Origin: Humulus lupulus
Lineage: Eukaryota; Streptophyta; Magnoliopsida; Rosales; Cannabaceae
Assembly: GCF_963169125.1 (NCBI RefSeq)
Contig: NC_084794.1
Span: 116,970,358-117,034,357 of the forward strand
Direction: 5' to 3'
Length of the DNA stretch: 64,000 bases
Of this stretch, positions 34,190-46,735 are shown in pieces. Positions within the stretch are counted from its first letter, which is position 1. Every line of letters begins with the position of its first letter. The notes under the pieces were generated by a model. It had not been told where the DNA came from and made no database searches. It saw nothing but the letters and a program-made list of their open reading frames with translations. A program made the position numbers and the translations under genes.

Positions 34190-35505
34190 CTTTCTGCTAT
34201 TTCCCGCAAGGTGCGGGCCTCCACAAATGGTTAACAGTGTGCAAGTCACGGGGGTAGGCTGCAAAGGTGGCGAGCGTTGGTGTGTGGGCGCTTGCTCGTT
34301 GCCACCTGGAGCTTCTCATTGGGAATTTCCCGAGGCCCATACGTATCTTCTCAAGTGTCCTTGTCTAATAAGGAACTCGATTTCATCCTTCAGCTGGTTG
34401 CATTCGTTGGTGTCATGTCCGTAGTTGTTATGATAACGACAGAACTTGGTAGTGTCTCTTTTTGAAATATCCTTCCGAATGGGGGCAGGCTTCTTATAAG
34501 GCACACTGGAACTCGTGGCCTGATAAACCTCTCCCCGAGACTCAACTAGGGCAGTGTAGTTAGTGAACTGAGGTTCATAACGGTTACCCTTGGTTCGTTT
34601 ATTGTCGGAGGTGGAAGGCTCATTGTGTGGCCGTTTTCCACCATTCTTGCCATTGCCGTTGCCATTCCCATTGCCCTTGCCGTTGCCATTAGGTTTAGAC
34701 CCATTGGCGGCTTTGGCGGGCTCGGCAGCCTTCTTATCCTTGCCTGGAGGCTTTCCATCGTAGGCTATGGCATCTTCGAGCTTGATGTAACGATTAGCCC
34801 GGTCCAAGAATTCCTAGGTAGTTCTAATCCCATCCTTCTGGAGGCTTTTCCAGAGAGGGGTGCGACGCCTAACACCTGCGGTTATGGCCATCATTTTGCC
34901 TTTGTCTCCCACCATTTTCGCTCCAGCGGCTGCTCGCATAAAGCGCTGGATGCAGTCCTTAAGCGATTCTCCATCCTGCTGGCGAATTTCAACCAGCTGG
35001 TTTGCCTCGGTCGGATGCACTCGACCTGCATAGAACTGTCCGTAAAACTCCCTTACGAACATTTCCCAGGAAACTATGCTCGCAGGAGGGAACTTAAAAA
35101 ACCACTCCTGCGCGGCATCAGAAAGTGTTGCAGGGAAGATCCTACACCGAGCATCTTCGGACACTTTCTGAATGTCCATTTGTATCTCTAACTTATTAAC
35201 GTGAGATACCGGGTCACCGTACCCATCAAAGTTCGGAAGCGTAGGCATTTTAAACTTGCTAGGAGTCTCTGCCATAGCTATCCTCTAGACGAAAGGAGTG
35301 CCTTTCCTTCTGTCGTGGTTGATATGAGATGTTCTTACCCCGACCAGCTGTTGCACCGCCTGGTTGAGGGCATCTATCTAGGCTTGCACAGCGATAGGAA
35401 TTGCTGTGGCCTCTGTTGCTGAGGGGATGTTCTCGCCATGCTGCTCGCGGCGATCGTTGAGCACATCTCTTAAGTCCTCGTCTCTTCTCTGCTACTCGGA
35501 TGTAG
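34190..35505 (-). pseudogene. gag: gag of Tat copy 1, N-terminus missing
   Basis: The frame 35275-34814 is a Retrotrans_gag domain (PTLPNFDGYGDPVSHVNK; DAAQEWFFKFPPASI; FYAGRVHPTEANQLVEIRQ). After a stop, 34807-34316 has a GNG-repeat hinge (residues 40-53) and a nucleocapsid knuckle CX2HX4HX4C (C123, H126, H131, C136 in CRYHNNYGHDTNEC). Upstream homology ends abruptly at about 35500, so the coiled-coil N-terminus seen in copy 2 (54049-55030) is absent. Confidence 0.82.
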
Positions 35506-36239
35506 GTATTGTTTTGAGTGGCTCAGTGGAGTTATAAGAATTAAAGGGTTAGTTGCTGAGTAAGATGGAATCCTTTAAGGTGGATCTTGGATCTGGTTAA
35601 GAACAGTTAGAGATCAGAAAGAGAAAATTATGTAAAAGATTGTGCTGGTATCAGATTAGAGCACTGCGAGTGCTGAACATATCTTGAGAATTGGTTTGAC
35701 GCAAAGTGTTTGTGAGTTAGATGAATAGAGCGTTCAAAGATTTATTTGAATGGGATTTGTGATCGTCTTGGACGATGGTATAGTGGTGTTTTCTCTGCGG
35801 AGAGTTGCCAAGAGTGAAGAGTGCCTTGGGGACAAGAGTGCCCATGGATAGTAAAGATATTTCAGGTGCCTTGGGGAGAAAGTGCTGGGTCTTTTATAGA
35901 CCAGGATCAGTTAGAGGATTGTTATGACATCCTAGTGATAGAGAAAAGTGGTTGCCTATGCAACATGTTGATTAAAGAATTTGACCAGAACTGGAGTAGA
36001 GTTTCTGGCGGGCCAGATGGCCAGTTTATTGTTTGAGATTATTATCTCAAGAAAGATAAAAGGAAAGATGGTTAAGTGAGCCACAGACGGACAAGATTGC
36101 ATGGAAAACTTTAGTTGGATTAGCTAAAGGTTGTATAGTGACAAACATGAATTTATGGTGATATAGAGATCGGACTTAGGATCTGACGGACATTGAGATT
36201 AACTGAGAGATTCTGGATGAATCTCATGCTATTCTTTTA

Positions 36240-37310
36240 TTTATTTCATTCAGGCATCGTGAAAGGGTAACATGATATGGAAAATTTTATAGTGATGGCC
36301 GGAGATGAAGAGGCATATATTGAGGCATGTGTAAGCTCTTAACCTGTTAGCAGGTCAAGGCGGAATATCAAGACACAGCAAGGCCATTACAGCCTTTAGA
36401 TATTTCATAGTGGGAATAAGAGAGCATCACGATGAGTTTCGCGATGGGATTCCCAGATTGATGGATCGGTATGAATTGGCATTAAGTTATTGTGGACTGG
36501 TAGTCCAAGTGAGTTTATTTTATCAGTAAGGATAGGTGAATAGTACAGCTGATCAATATTTGAGTCTCCTTATGAGAAGGATAGAGAGCCTTCGTGAACT
36601 CAAGGTCTATCTTATTAGATGAAGACTTTACTGTGACTTCCGGGTTTTGGAAGGGTTAAGAAGGCGATGAGTATGTAGATGGAACTTAGTACAGTTTATT
36701 ACTCTCAGACTGATGATAAATCAGAGAGAGAGAGGGTTATCCAATTATTATTGGAAGAACATCTTATAAGATAAATGCGTTGATGTATATCTGGATCCTA
36801 AGGTGGTTCAGGGGGTTTATGAGATTATTGGAGCCTGAATTTTGGTTGCTCATTTCTCAGAATAAGTGGAAAAGTGTTATTGAACTGGAAAGTAGGAGTG
36901 TGGAATTCCAGGCAGGAGAGTATCTTCTCTAAGGTATCACCATGGGAAAAGGGGTAAGGAATTAAGACAAGTTAAGCCTTAGTTTGCTTCAGCAGTTTAG
37001 GCTGATTGTGGATCAGTTGAATCTTAGCGCTGACAGTTGTATACCGTGAGTTTTGTGCTTCCATGCGGTGGGCATGGGCCGAAGGAACTTATAAGTTGAG
37101 TTATGAGAATCTGAAGGTTAGGTTAAGTATTCCGGTAAGGAATAGCCAGTTCAGATTGTGATATAAGTAATGGGATTCTATTAAGTAGAATGTACCTTGG
37201 GTTAAGGTAAGGCTATAGAAATAGTGAGGTCAAGGAATGACTCAAGGAATTTATGTCAAGTGAGTGAGATTCTGGTTCCGAGCTGTTGAGTAAATTTCGA
37301 GGACGAAATT
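36240..37310 (+). pseudogene. pol: Tekay integrase and chromodomain traces
   Basis: Six-frame reading shows scattered integrase homology with many stops and frame changes. QVKAEYQ and RPLQPLDIS with ESITMSFAMGFPR lie at about 36350-36460, VDWxSKxVYFI at about 36490, and TSGFWxGL with STVYYSQTDDKSER at about 36630-36740. VEFQAGEYLL, the integrase C-terminal segment before the chromodomain, is at about 36900. VKVRL and GQGMTQGIY at about 37200-37260 are faint chromodomain traces, ending in the typical CGAGGACGAAATTTC motif (37298-37312). Confidence 0.7.
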
Positions 37311-37315
37311 TCTGT

Positions 37316-37329
37316 AAGGAGGGGATAGT
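37316..37329 (+). other. Polypurine tract of the Tekay remnant
   Basis: AAGGAGGGGATAG directly precedes the LTR start TGTAATGCCCC at 37330, following the conserved GAGGACGAAATTTC end of the coding region. Confidence 0.8.
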
Positions 37330-39951
37330 TGTAATGCCCCAAATTTCCTAATAAGGTTTAGAACCTTGATTAGGAGGCCGGGAGGGCCATAATTGATTTA
37401 TTATGGGATTTAATGATTATATGATGGTGGATGCGTGCATATGGAAGTATTTATTATTATAAGGGCATTTTGGTAATTTGGCCGCTGTGGGCGTAATTAT
37501 GTATTTTGGGTGCATGGTTGTGATTAATTAATATAGCCACATTATAAGGTTGATTGGTTCGGGCTAATCGGCATGAGACGATCATGAGATATAAGTGTTC
37601 GGTCTAGTCATAACGGGTTTAAGCTCAGGGCTCGGGGTGAGTCTCGGGGTATTTTAATGATTAGAGCGTTACCGGGAGTAATAGGGTAACGGGATATGAA
37701 TTATGGGTGTTTGATAGTATTGAGATTAGCGGGAATTGGGAAGCGTTAATTATGATTAACGAGATAAGTGGAAAGTACCAATTTTACCCTTAAAGTGGTT
37801 TTAGAGGCTTTAAATGACTTAAGGGTATTTTGGTCATTTAGGTTTGGATTTGTATGAATTAAATTGGCTGCTAGCTGTAGAAGCATGTGGAATTAAAACA
37901 GAGCCAAAATAGAGTGTCTCTCTCCTTCCCGTACACCACCCTTCTCCATATTCTTCTTTGGTGTTCTTGAGCTCAAAGTGGGGTATTAAGCTAGGGAATT
38001 CAAATGCTGGGTTTGTGGACTTGGTTCAACTATTGAGGAAGGTTCAATGCTGGTTTTGAGGTGAGTTCTAGTCATTGAATTCAGGTTGTGCTCTGTTTTT
38101 CCCTTTAGTTATTCAGCTTTTGATTCTTGTTGGAAGTTTGGATTTGAAGAGGTTTTAATTGATGTTTAGGTTGGGTTTTGATGAGGGGAAGTTATGGGTG
38201 ATGCTTAGAGTTTTAATTGAGTGTTTGGAGGAGGTTTGGAGCTGATTGGAGGGTTTGGTTCCAAGGGAAAACGCAGGGGAAAGTCTGGTGTTGCGTGCTG
38301 TCATTTTGGCTGGTCTGGGCTAGGCGCCACGGCGCAGCTGTGGTGCGCCGCGGCCCTTGGCGTCTGGCAGGGAGGTCTGCCTCTGTCTGAAGGGCGTGCC
38401 GCGGCGCAGCTGAGGAGGGCCGCGACCCTTAGGGAAATTTTGGCCAGAATCATGTTTTTGGCTTGGGGATTCAAGCCTTAGGCCTCGGGGTTGAATCTAG
38501 TACCCGGTTAAGTGGGGATTGATATCCCGGAGGCTAGATATTGGTTTGGGAACTTATGTTGATCATTTTTATTGATGGTATCTTATATTTGGTTATGACT
38601 AGGTGACCGTTAAAGGACTAAAAGTTGATCATTCTCAAGGGTCGCTCTTTAAATCATTCTAGCTCGACTTTGAGGTAAGAAAAATGCACCCTGTGTATAT
38701 GTGACATGCATGGTTACTCTTGATGCATGTTGATTGATTATTAAACGTGACATGCGTGGCTGCTATTGACGCATGTTGGATTGTTAAGAATGACGCATGT
38801 GATGCACGAGAAACATGTGATTAGGACATGCTTTGAGTACTGAATATGACATTGTTCAGAGCCTGTGCCTCTGGGTTTGTGCATGGTCCTAATTGTATTA
38901 ATACCTGTTGGGTATGCATGTTGAATGCCTTGTTTATGGATATTGGACATGGGATGTATGTTTGGTGGCATGGCTTACCTGTGTATGGTGCTGGCTTATT
39001 AGTCAGAATCGGCAATGGTGTCAGATCCGTCTGTGAAGCTGTGACTTATCAGTTAAGTTCACAACGGGCTAAGCACTGGTCGTGTTTCACCGACCCAAGA
39101 GTCAGATGTGGCAGTGCATTGTGAACGCCGGGCCAAATAAAGATTAGATCTAATCGAGGTTGGCATTGAATGACCCATATAGGGTATTAATGCTGGACCG
39201 ACCGGAAGGTCAATGAGAACTATAAGCGCTTACCTGGTCTAAGACCAGATGTTCACAACCAAGGTATATGACCTCGGTGACTGTTTGTCACATGGCTGGG
39301 GGGACGCTGTCCTTAGTTACGACTCTAGAGTCGGGAGGATGGTTATGTTGGTGACCAATCACCATGCACCTATCCTGATCAAACTTATGAAGGAACCACT
39401 TATCAATTAAGTCCTGGTGACCCTATCGTCACATGGCGAGAGGGAGTTGTACCCACTTCTGTGACTTTTGGCAGTTGTCACCTATTTGTTTTGGACCCCT
39501 GGTCCTGAATGGCTATTATGATTACTGTTGATATTATATCATGTTATATTGTGTTTTCTTGCTGGGCTTCGGCTCACGGGTGCTATGTGGTGCAGGTAAA
39601 GGCAAAAGAAAGCTGGACCATCCTTGAGTTGGAGAGCTTAGGTGATGATGTGTACATACGCAGCTGCTCGCCTGCCACAGCCGAGGTTTAAAGTGGAACT
39701 AGGGTTAAACCCTGTTTTGCCACTTAGAACGGCCTGTTGTAAATATTTTCTGTAATAGACTCTTAAATTATATTTTCGGGATCCCAATATATATATAGCG
39801 TTCTAGTGAAACGTTACATCTAAACCAAAATGTTTAATCCCTAAACCGCTAACCATACTTAGTTACACGTTTTTGGCCAAATGACTCGATTAGCGAGTTT
39901 AGCACTGTTTACAAGGCACACCGTAACGGTCCCTGGAGTTGGGGTGTTACA
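37330..39951 (+). repeat. 3' LTR of the Tekay remnant (2622 bp)
   Basis: It starts TGTAATGCCCCAAATTTCC and ends GGAGTTGGGGTGTTACA. It shares its first ~90 bases, a GC-rich palindromic block (38320-38440), the CTTGCTGGGCTTCGGCTCAC block (39559-39578) and its end with the solo LTR at 15730-19008. It is about 650 bp shorter than that LTR, mainly in the repeat-rich 17400-18500 part. ORFs inside it are not supported. Confidence 0.85.
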
Positions 39952-39955
39952 AAAA

Positions 39956-40187
39956 CTTGCTCCAATAGTGTGCCAAAAGTTTTGTCAAATTTGACACATG
40001 CTAAAATTTGGGCCAGATTGGCACACAATATAGCATAATGCATATTTTGCATCACTATAATTGCTACACATTTTTATTTACTTTTATTCCATTTATATTA
40101 TTTTATCTATTTGCATTAAAAGATATACTTTTTACCTTATTATTTTATTATTATCTTATACTATCAACAATAAAATATAAAGAAAAT
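39956..40187. repeat. Relic of the CTCCAA-type MITE
   Basis: The left end (CTCCAATAGTGTGCCAAAAG from 39960, then TTTGTCAAATTTGACACATGC) resembles the start of the MITE at 22666. It is followed by similar AT-rich sequence up to the long inverted repeat at 40188. No right end is visible, probably because of the insertion. Confidence 0.4.
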
Positions 40188-40437
40188 GGGGTATTTGCGG
40201 CATCAATACCACATGATTTCAATTTTATACACTTATATACCACATTTTTTTTCGACGGATTAAATACCAAACGTTATGATTTGGACAATTTCGTCACTAC
40301 TACTTCGTTAAATACTATTATGGATGATTAGGATGTCAGGTGTCATGATCTTATTAATTCATTTCATATCAATTTTTTTAAAAATAATTTCAACATTATT
40401 TAAAATAAAAAAAATAATTAAAAAATTAAAAAATATA
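40188..40437 (+). repeat. Left long inverted repeat, outer part
   Basis: Outer 250 bases of the left arm, matching the reverse complement of about 59725-59973. The Tat element is inserted directly after it, and the arm resumes at 55674. Confidence 0.75.
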
Positions 40438-41026
40438 TGTTGACCCTGATTTTGGCCAACTGGCACGGAGTCAAATTTGCTTGATATGGACAATCACGTT
40501 GGAAAGAATGTAATGGCGAAATAATAAAGAATACAAGAGTTTATAGTGGTTCGGCCCCAGAATCTGGTAATAACCTACGTCCACTCGAATTGTTATTGAT
40601 ATAGAATTCAAATGAGTGATCAAAGAACTAGGGTTCAATGAGTTTCACCAACCTCTGAAGAACAATACAATATGTCAAATAGAATCACTCTAGTCTCAAA
40701 TAATTCGAAGACCAAAAAGTCCCTTCCTTGAGCTATCTTTCTCTATTTATAGGCTCAAGGAGGATTACATTAATTTGTTACAGATATTCTTTCCTAAATA
40801 ATCGGATACTCAGGATCATGGGAGTCAATTTCGGGATTGACTAAGATCTTTATAAAGATATCATGAGACACGCGGAACCTGCGACCATACTGGTCGCAGG
40901 TAAGCTTCGACTGCCTTTTGCTTGTAATATCTCTTCTGGTCGATACCCTAGCAGAATTCCGCCAAGTGTCAGCCACGTGTCCAGAAATCACCTGCCACGT
41001 CATCCGGGCCTATTTTTTTGATAACA
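40438..41026 (-). repeat. 3' LTR of Tat copy 2 (589 bp)
   Basis: TGTTGACCC...GATAACA on the plus strand, next to a polypurine tract (rc of 41027-41041). A minus-strand TATA box is the rc of 40744-40751. Confidence 0.92.
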
Positions 41027-41914
41027 TTTGCCCCCCAAGTTTATTTATTACGAGCAATAAATAAACTTTTGAGGAAACGACCCTTCGGTTACCCCACCAT
41101 ACCTGTCAGAACACTTCGTGCAATCGTGGAAAAAGCAACCTACCCTTGTCTAATCATGGCTTTTCGCTTCCCAAGTAACGCTTCGACGGCTATCACCCTT
41201 CCCCATACTTCGAAAAAGGGGAAGCTGATGATTACTTCCTTTTAATGCTTTCGGACAAAAATATATATGTAGCCTCTTCAAAGTTTCCCTTTCCTTTTTA
41301 CGCAAGCCATCACTCTTTCAAGAAACCCTAACACCAGAGCTCCTGTTTCCTTCTGAAGACCGTCCTTCGGCGTTTCAAGATTCAGCCCGTGAGCCCCTTT
41401 TACGCCCGGAAAATCTCTCAAATCTCCACGATCTTCATTTTGGTAAGTTTTTGGACTCTTACGCTTTATATTTTTGCCGTGCATGCTTCTGTAGACCGAT
41501 TGTTGGGTTCATTCGTTTCTGGGCTGAAATGCATGTCAGTAGGGGGGTTTAATAATTGATACTGAATGTTGTGCGATATTTCTCTGTTACTAGGGAGTTA
41601 CGAGTTAGTTTGATAGTGTAGATCATGTCTTTAGGACGTAAAATCGAAGTAAAAATTTGATTTTTATGCTAGCTGAAAAACCAAGTTTTTCCCACCCTAA
41701 AAGGAGTTGAAAAAGCTTCTTTTTTAAAAAAAAAAAAAAAAACTTTCTACTTTCACTTTTGATCTGTTTCTCAAACTGTTCGTGTGAAAAAATTTAGTTC
41801 TTTGTTAGAATGCTGCTGTATAAAAGCTTAACTTTTATACTCGACCAGCGTTATTCTAAAAAACTTTCAAAATTCTTCATCCTCACCTCCCCATTCTTCT
41901 GTTTACAGACTTTA

Positions 41915-44900
41915 ATGCCAGATTTGTGGGGAGGTGAACGGCCCATTGATGACGATCTTCTTGCCCAGCTGCTCAAAGGCGAAGAACGACCGAGTTCACG
42001 AGATTCCATTTTCATGATCTTCTTCTAGACCTCGTCCATCACCACCTAAAATGGCCCGCTCTAAGTCCTTAGGCAAGAAAAGACCTGACTCCGAAAATAG
42101 TCCAAACTCTCCTGCCCAGCCTGATCCACAGGCTAGGGTCCCTCGACCAGTGGTCGAGAAAATGCCGCCCCAGACCCTCGTATCCAAGTCAGGGCCCGCC
42201 CTCGGCATCAAAACCTTCCTGATGTCGAGTGGTATCTCTCCCCCACCAGCCAAGTGACTCCTCGGATGCTTGTCAATTATCGCAAGAAGTATCCTCTTAC
42301 AGGAGTTAATCTTTCCATCCCAGCTGGTGACCAAAGAGCTAACCTTCCCGGGGGTGCCTACAATGCTTGGTCCATATATCACATAGAGGTGGGGGCTATC
42401 CTCCCTCTACATCCTTTTTACCAGGGGGTGGCCAACTATTTTGCTGTCGCCCCCTTTCAAATTACTCCAAATGGATATAGAATGTTGGTCGCACTCTATA
42501 TCCTGTATAAACTTAAAAAATGGCCAGAACCTACCCCTCATGAGGTCAATTTCCTCTTCGACCTTAAGTCCAATCCTCAACAATATGGGACGGGCTTCTT
42601 CCATCTCTGTCACCAGGAAACTAGCCGAACTTTCCTGAGTGACACTACCCATATTTCCAACGTGGGGCAGTACAGTAGGGAGTACTTCCTCACGCCGGAC
42701 ATGACTACGAACAACCTGGCCTTCGCTCGTGGAGGTAAATGCTTTTTTCACTGGTCGCTACTTTTCCTTAACAAATTCACCTGAACCTTTCTAAAGTATA
42801 CTATGCCTTTCAGGACCATGGTTACGTCCGAACCCAACACCAGACATGGTGTTGAGGTCAAACACACTGGCCAGGATGGCAGACGCAGAAAAAAGCGTCA
42901 AGTCCCTGGTCACTGATGAAAATCCATTACTAGGAGCATAGGCTTTTACTTCGGTTCTTTTCCCATATACACTTCGGTTCTCGCACCAAATAAAAACCGC
43001 AGTGTATCCGAGCGAAGTTAAATGTCTGAAAAAAGCGAAGTAGTAAATTAACTTTTAACTTCGGTTCTTACGTAATAACCGAAGTGAAAAATAGACTTTC
43101 TACTTCGGTTTTTACGTAAAAACCGAAGTTAAAAGTATAAATAAATGATGCTTATTATTTTAAGAACACTTACTACTTCGGTTCTTTGTAAATAACCGAA
43201 GTAATATCTATATAAACAAAAAAAAAGATTTACATATAAATTACTCAATCCAGATATATTTCTTTCATCCACATATAATTATTTAATACGTTCAAGATCT
43301 CAAAACATTACAGATTTTTAAACATTGTTATCTTATTGTGAAATAAAATAATAATCTGTCTTTTTTTTTTCTAGCTCAATCTTATAATTCATACTTCAAA
43401 GTTCTTTCATGTCAATATGATCAAGAAAATAAAGTTATTATCATTAATGTGGCTGGCACATAAAAAGATTACATAGAAAAGACAAAGAGAACCCATGAAG
43501 TTCTCGGAAAGACCCTCACTGAAATCCTAAAAACAAAATAGTGGTCAAAGAAAGAAAATAGATCAATTTCTTCAAAAAGATAAGAAAATTGATTCAGCTA
43601 GAATCAAATAGCTCACATTCTGAGAAAACACTTTATTGCTTGAGTCCCCATCTTCTTTTCTATTTCTTTTTGGTCTGAAATTGTAACAGCAGCTCATGAT
43701 AACGGTGTGGAAGAGACTCAGACGAGGGAAGCAGTAGGGATGCGACTCTCGTGACGGAGCTTGGCGTCGTGACTCTCCCGACGAAGGAACTTGGCAAGGA
43801 GGCGGCGGGGATGCATCTAGCGTGATGGCAGCGGCGGCATGTGGCGGAGCATGGACCTGTGACTAGAAGAGCAGAGAGATTTAGATGAGAAATTGAAAAA
43901 AAAAATTGATAAAATGGGTTTGCTATAAGAGTGGCGGCTGGGAACACATGAACATGAAGGACTACTGTAGGGTTTCTCAATTAATTTGATTATATATACA
44001 ACTTGGGGAGATAAATAAACGGGCTGGGCCTTTTGCTCAATTAAATATTCATCAATTTAGTTTTTACTTCGGTTTATATATAGCAACCGAAGTAAAAGGG
44101 TTTCAAAAAAATAAATATTACTTCGGTTTATATATAGCAACCGAAGTAAAAGGGTTTCAAAAAAAATAAAGACTCTTGTTTTTTTACTGCGGTTTTTTCA
44201 TAAAACCGAAGTGGAAAACCTTTCGCGGTATATAGTTTTTTATTTCGGTTTTTTCATAAAAACCGAAGTGGAAAGCCTTTCATGGTTTTTACTTCGTTTT
44301 TTTTATAAAAGCGAAGTAATAACTAATTTTATTTAAGCGTACTCATTCCCACAAGTGAAGTAAAAATCTATTTAGAAGCTTTTACTTCGTTTTTAATTAT
44401 TGTTTGTGTAAAAAACGAAGTAGAAGCTTATATTTCTTGTAGTGATCTGAGGCTATTTGGCCTCCTGGCTCCTCGCCATGAAACAAGAGGACCTGTGGTA
44501 GCAGATGCCACGGCCGAGGGGGATCCCGAGCAGCAACCCCCAGCGTCTCCTCACCGAAGGAGGCCAACGGGGGTTACGATCAGGGAACCCACTGGCGTCC
44601 CTTCAGCAGAGAGGCCTTCTGCGCCCCAAGGCAAGGGGAAACAAAAGGCAACAGAGTCTGTCGTAGACCTGGATGAATCCTCAGATGAAAACGGTATTGT
44701 TATTTTGCTTTTAAATAGCTTGCCAATTCCCTGTCACTTGTTTGACAGGGACGACAATTTTATGTATACTCCAAATCTAGGGCCAGACTTCTTCGTGCCA
44801 GATAGTGAGTGTATGACTAATAGAGTCAGTAGTATAGCGACCAGTAGTTGTAGCTCGGGTATTAAACTTTGTGACCTCTTTTCTGTTTTACCAAGAATTT

Positions 44901-46053
44901 TCATCCGCCTTTATCTTATCATCTGCATATTTTTCTTTGTACGCAAAGATGGCTACTCCCAACGTTTTAGATTTGTACCAGGCTGAAGAGGAGGTAGAAG
45001 TCCCCCTGGTTCGACGAAAGACATCCAGGAGGCATAATGGCGAATCGAGCCAAGGACCTCCGGCTAAGAAGGGTCGAACAGAAGATCCTTCCAAGGATGC
45101 GCCAACTGGACAAGCCTCTGCTCAGCCTTCTGCTCCTGCTAAGAAGGAGGATGCCCCTGCTGCCAACCCTCCATCTGCGGCCCGAAGGGAGCACACCCCG
45201 CAAGCAGAGCTTCTTGGGACCAAGCTCTCGAACCGCTCCCTACGATCAGCCAAAGATCACCTTGCCCATATCTTGAAGCACGACCGTTGCAGGGAGGCAA
45301 TGGCTGAAACTGAGAGCATGGGGGTTGACCAGATCCTCAACACTGCTCTTAACGAAGTGGCCAGTGTAAGTATTTTTCCTCTTGGATTTTACTTCTCCTT
45401 TTTGTAGTATAGTCTCACTTTTATTTCCCTGACTGCAGTCCATGCTAACAATAACTGCCACTCGCACTAGTGCCCTAGCTACCATCGACCAAGCTCGGGC
45501 AAAGGTCGTCGAGGAGTTCCAGGTGAGAGCCACCGAGGAGCTTCAGGCTGCAGAAGCCAGGCACGCTGGGGAGTTGGAAGTGGTTACCCAGCAGAAGGAT
45601 GCTACGGTGGCAAAGCTGGCAGAGGCTGAGTCTTCTAAGGAAGCTATGAAGAAGCAGAGGGATGAATACCAGGATTCCAGCCGAACCCAATATCGTGAAG
45701 TCAAGAGGCTCAAGGAGGAGCTTCTAGATAAGGACAAGGCCATAGCTGTTCTTGAGAGCCAGGTGGAGCAGCTGAAGCTTACCAATGCTAATAATCTGGA
45801 GAGGTACAAGAATGCGACACTTCGGTGTTTCTACGACTTTTGGAAACACAACCGGGGTGCCAATTTTAACTACCTTCCAGAAGATGCCAGGAACGCTGAG
45901 TTGGCTCGCTGCACTGCTCGATTGGCTGAAGAAGAAGAAAGAGCAAGGGTTCCTGCTTCCCCAAGCATCCAGCCGGCCGCTGACGCAGAGGAAGGAGGAG
46001 CTGTTGAGAATGCGGCCAATCAGACTGCTGAGCAAAACCCTCATGCTTCTTAA
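41915..46053 (+). pseudogene. Antisense ORF of Tat copy 2, broken by frameshifts and a CACTA insertion
   Basis: Same architecture as 26897-29487. The 5'UTR intron is 41443-41908 and the ATG is at 41915 (MPDLWGGERPIDDDLLAQLL). Exon 2 ends at 42734, exon 3 starts at 42814 and is split by the CACTA at 42928-44444, resuming to 44858. Exon 4 is about 44949-45365 and exon 5 is 45439-46053. The Transposase_28-like part is well kept (QRANLPGGAYNAWS; APFQITPNGYRMLVALYI), as is the C-terminal coiled coil ending CFYDFWKHNRGAN. Frameshifts occur near 42010 and at 42110-42215. At exon 4 the AG acceptor at 44948 leaves the frame two bases short. It cannot be expressed as one protein. Confidence 0.8.
42928..44444. 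mobile_element. Non-autonomous CACTA element inserted in the antisense gene
   Basis: The right end is TTTCTTGTAGTG (44433-44444), a standard CACTA terminus. The left end is degraded (TACTAGGAGCATA for CACTACAAGAAATA). Subterminal zones at 42950-43200 and 44060-44425 carry many ACTTCGGTTnnTnCGTAAAAACCGAAGT inverted units. It splits the third exon of the antisense gene, whose homology resumes at 44445. The flanks ATT/ATC may be a mutated 3-bp duplication. There is no transposase; the minus ORF at 43660-43980 is unsupported. Confidence 0.85.
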
Positions 46054-46735
46054 ACTTATTTTTATTTCTGTTCAATTACACGACCCACGGGTCGTGATGT
46101 AAAGACTATTTTTACTTTTAAATTTGCTGCATGGGCAGCAAACTTTTCCTTTTACTTTAAACAATTACATCCAAGCAGTACTGCTTGCGGTGTAAAAGAA
46201 TGTCATTTGATATTATAATATTTTTATCTATTATAACATCTGTTCGCATGACCGAACTTAGCATAGTACTTTGGTTTGATTCAACAAAATATAAATTTTG
46301 AAAAATACTCTAAGTACCGTAGCATGCTTTCACTTATTTTGTTCATGTGTTTACATACCTCTTGGTATGCTTTGCTATCGATGTATCTTATATGCCCCCC
46401 AAGTGATCGAGGAGCTTTAGGTCCTTGGTCACTTGCCTTGACCACGACCTGTGCGAACATTACTGCTCGATAGTAAATATAACACTTGTAATATAGCAAA
46501 ACAACACACGTAATGAACAAATACTTGTAAAATAAATTTACAAAGGTTGGAAAGAATGACTGGCTGCGCACAGTCCCTTATAATCTCGTATTAAAATGGA
46601 CTAAACATGTCTTTACGAGTGATCTTAATAAGATCTTACACTTATAAACGATTAGCCATACAACGTGGCTAACCCTTTTTCCGAAACTCGTAAAAAGTAA
46701 AAATTAATACAAGCCAGTCCTTTAAAAAGGAATGT

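Larger units (their letters stand above)
25445..35505 (-). mobile_element. Tat-type Ty3/gypsy retrotransposon copy 1, 5' end missing
   Basis: On the minus strand it carries gag, protease, RT-RNase H, a second RNase H and integrase, ending in a 3' LTR at 25445-26047. A second RNase H and an antisense ORF between integrase and the 3' LTR are hallmarks of the Tat lineage (family knowledge); both are seen here. Homology to copy 2 stops at about 35500 in the gag N-terminus, where Tekay-derived sequence begins. The rest of gag, the primer site and the 5' LTR are therefore lost and no target duplication can be checked. The frames are more open than in copy 2 but carry key active-site changes. Confidence 0.9.
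35506..39951 (+). mobile_element. Tekay-type Ty3/gypsy remnant (3' half and 3' LTR)
   Basis: Degenerate internal sequence (about 35506-37329) is followed by a polypurine tract and a 2622-bp LTR. Integrase and chromodomain traces place it in the chromovirus Tekay/Del group. The 5' LTR, gag, protease and most of RT are missing or unreadable, and there is no target duplication. The left junction falls inside the gag of Tat copy 1. Confidence 0.8.

Noticed and set aside
33695..34424. Long plus-strand ORFs over the Tat protease and gag
   Set aside because: They are shadows of the minus-strand pol and gag frames, which carry recognisable motifs. The real plus-strand gene is at 26897-29487.
43660..43980. 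106-residue minus ORF in the second CACTA element
   Set aside because: No recognisable domain, and it does not look like transposase. Treated as chance or captured non-coding sequence.
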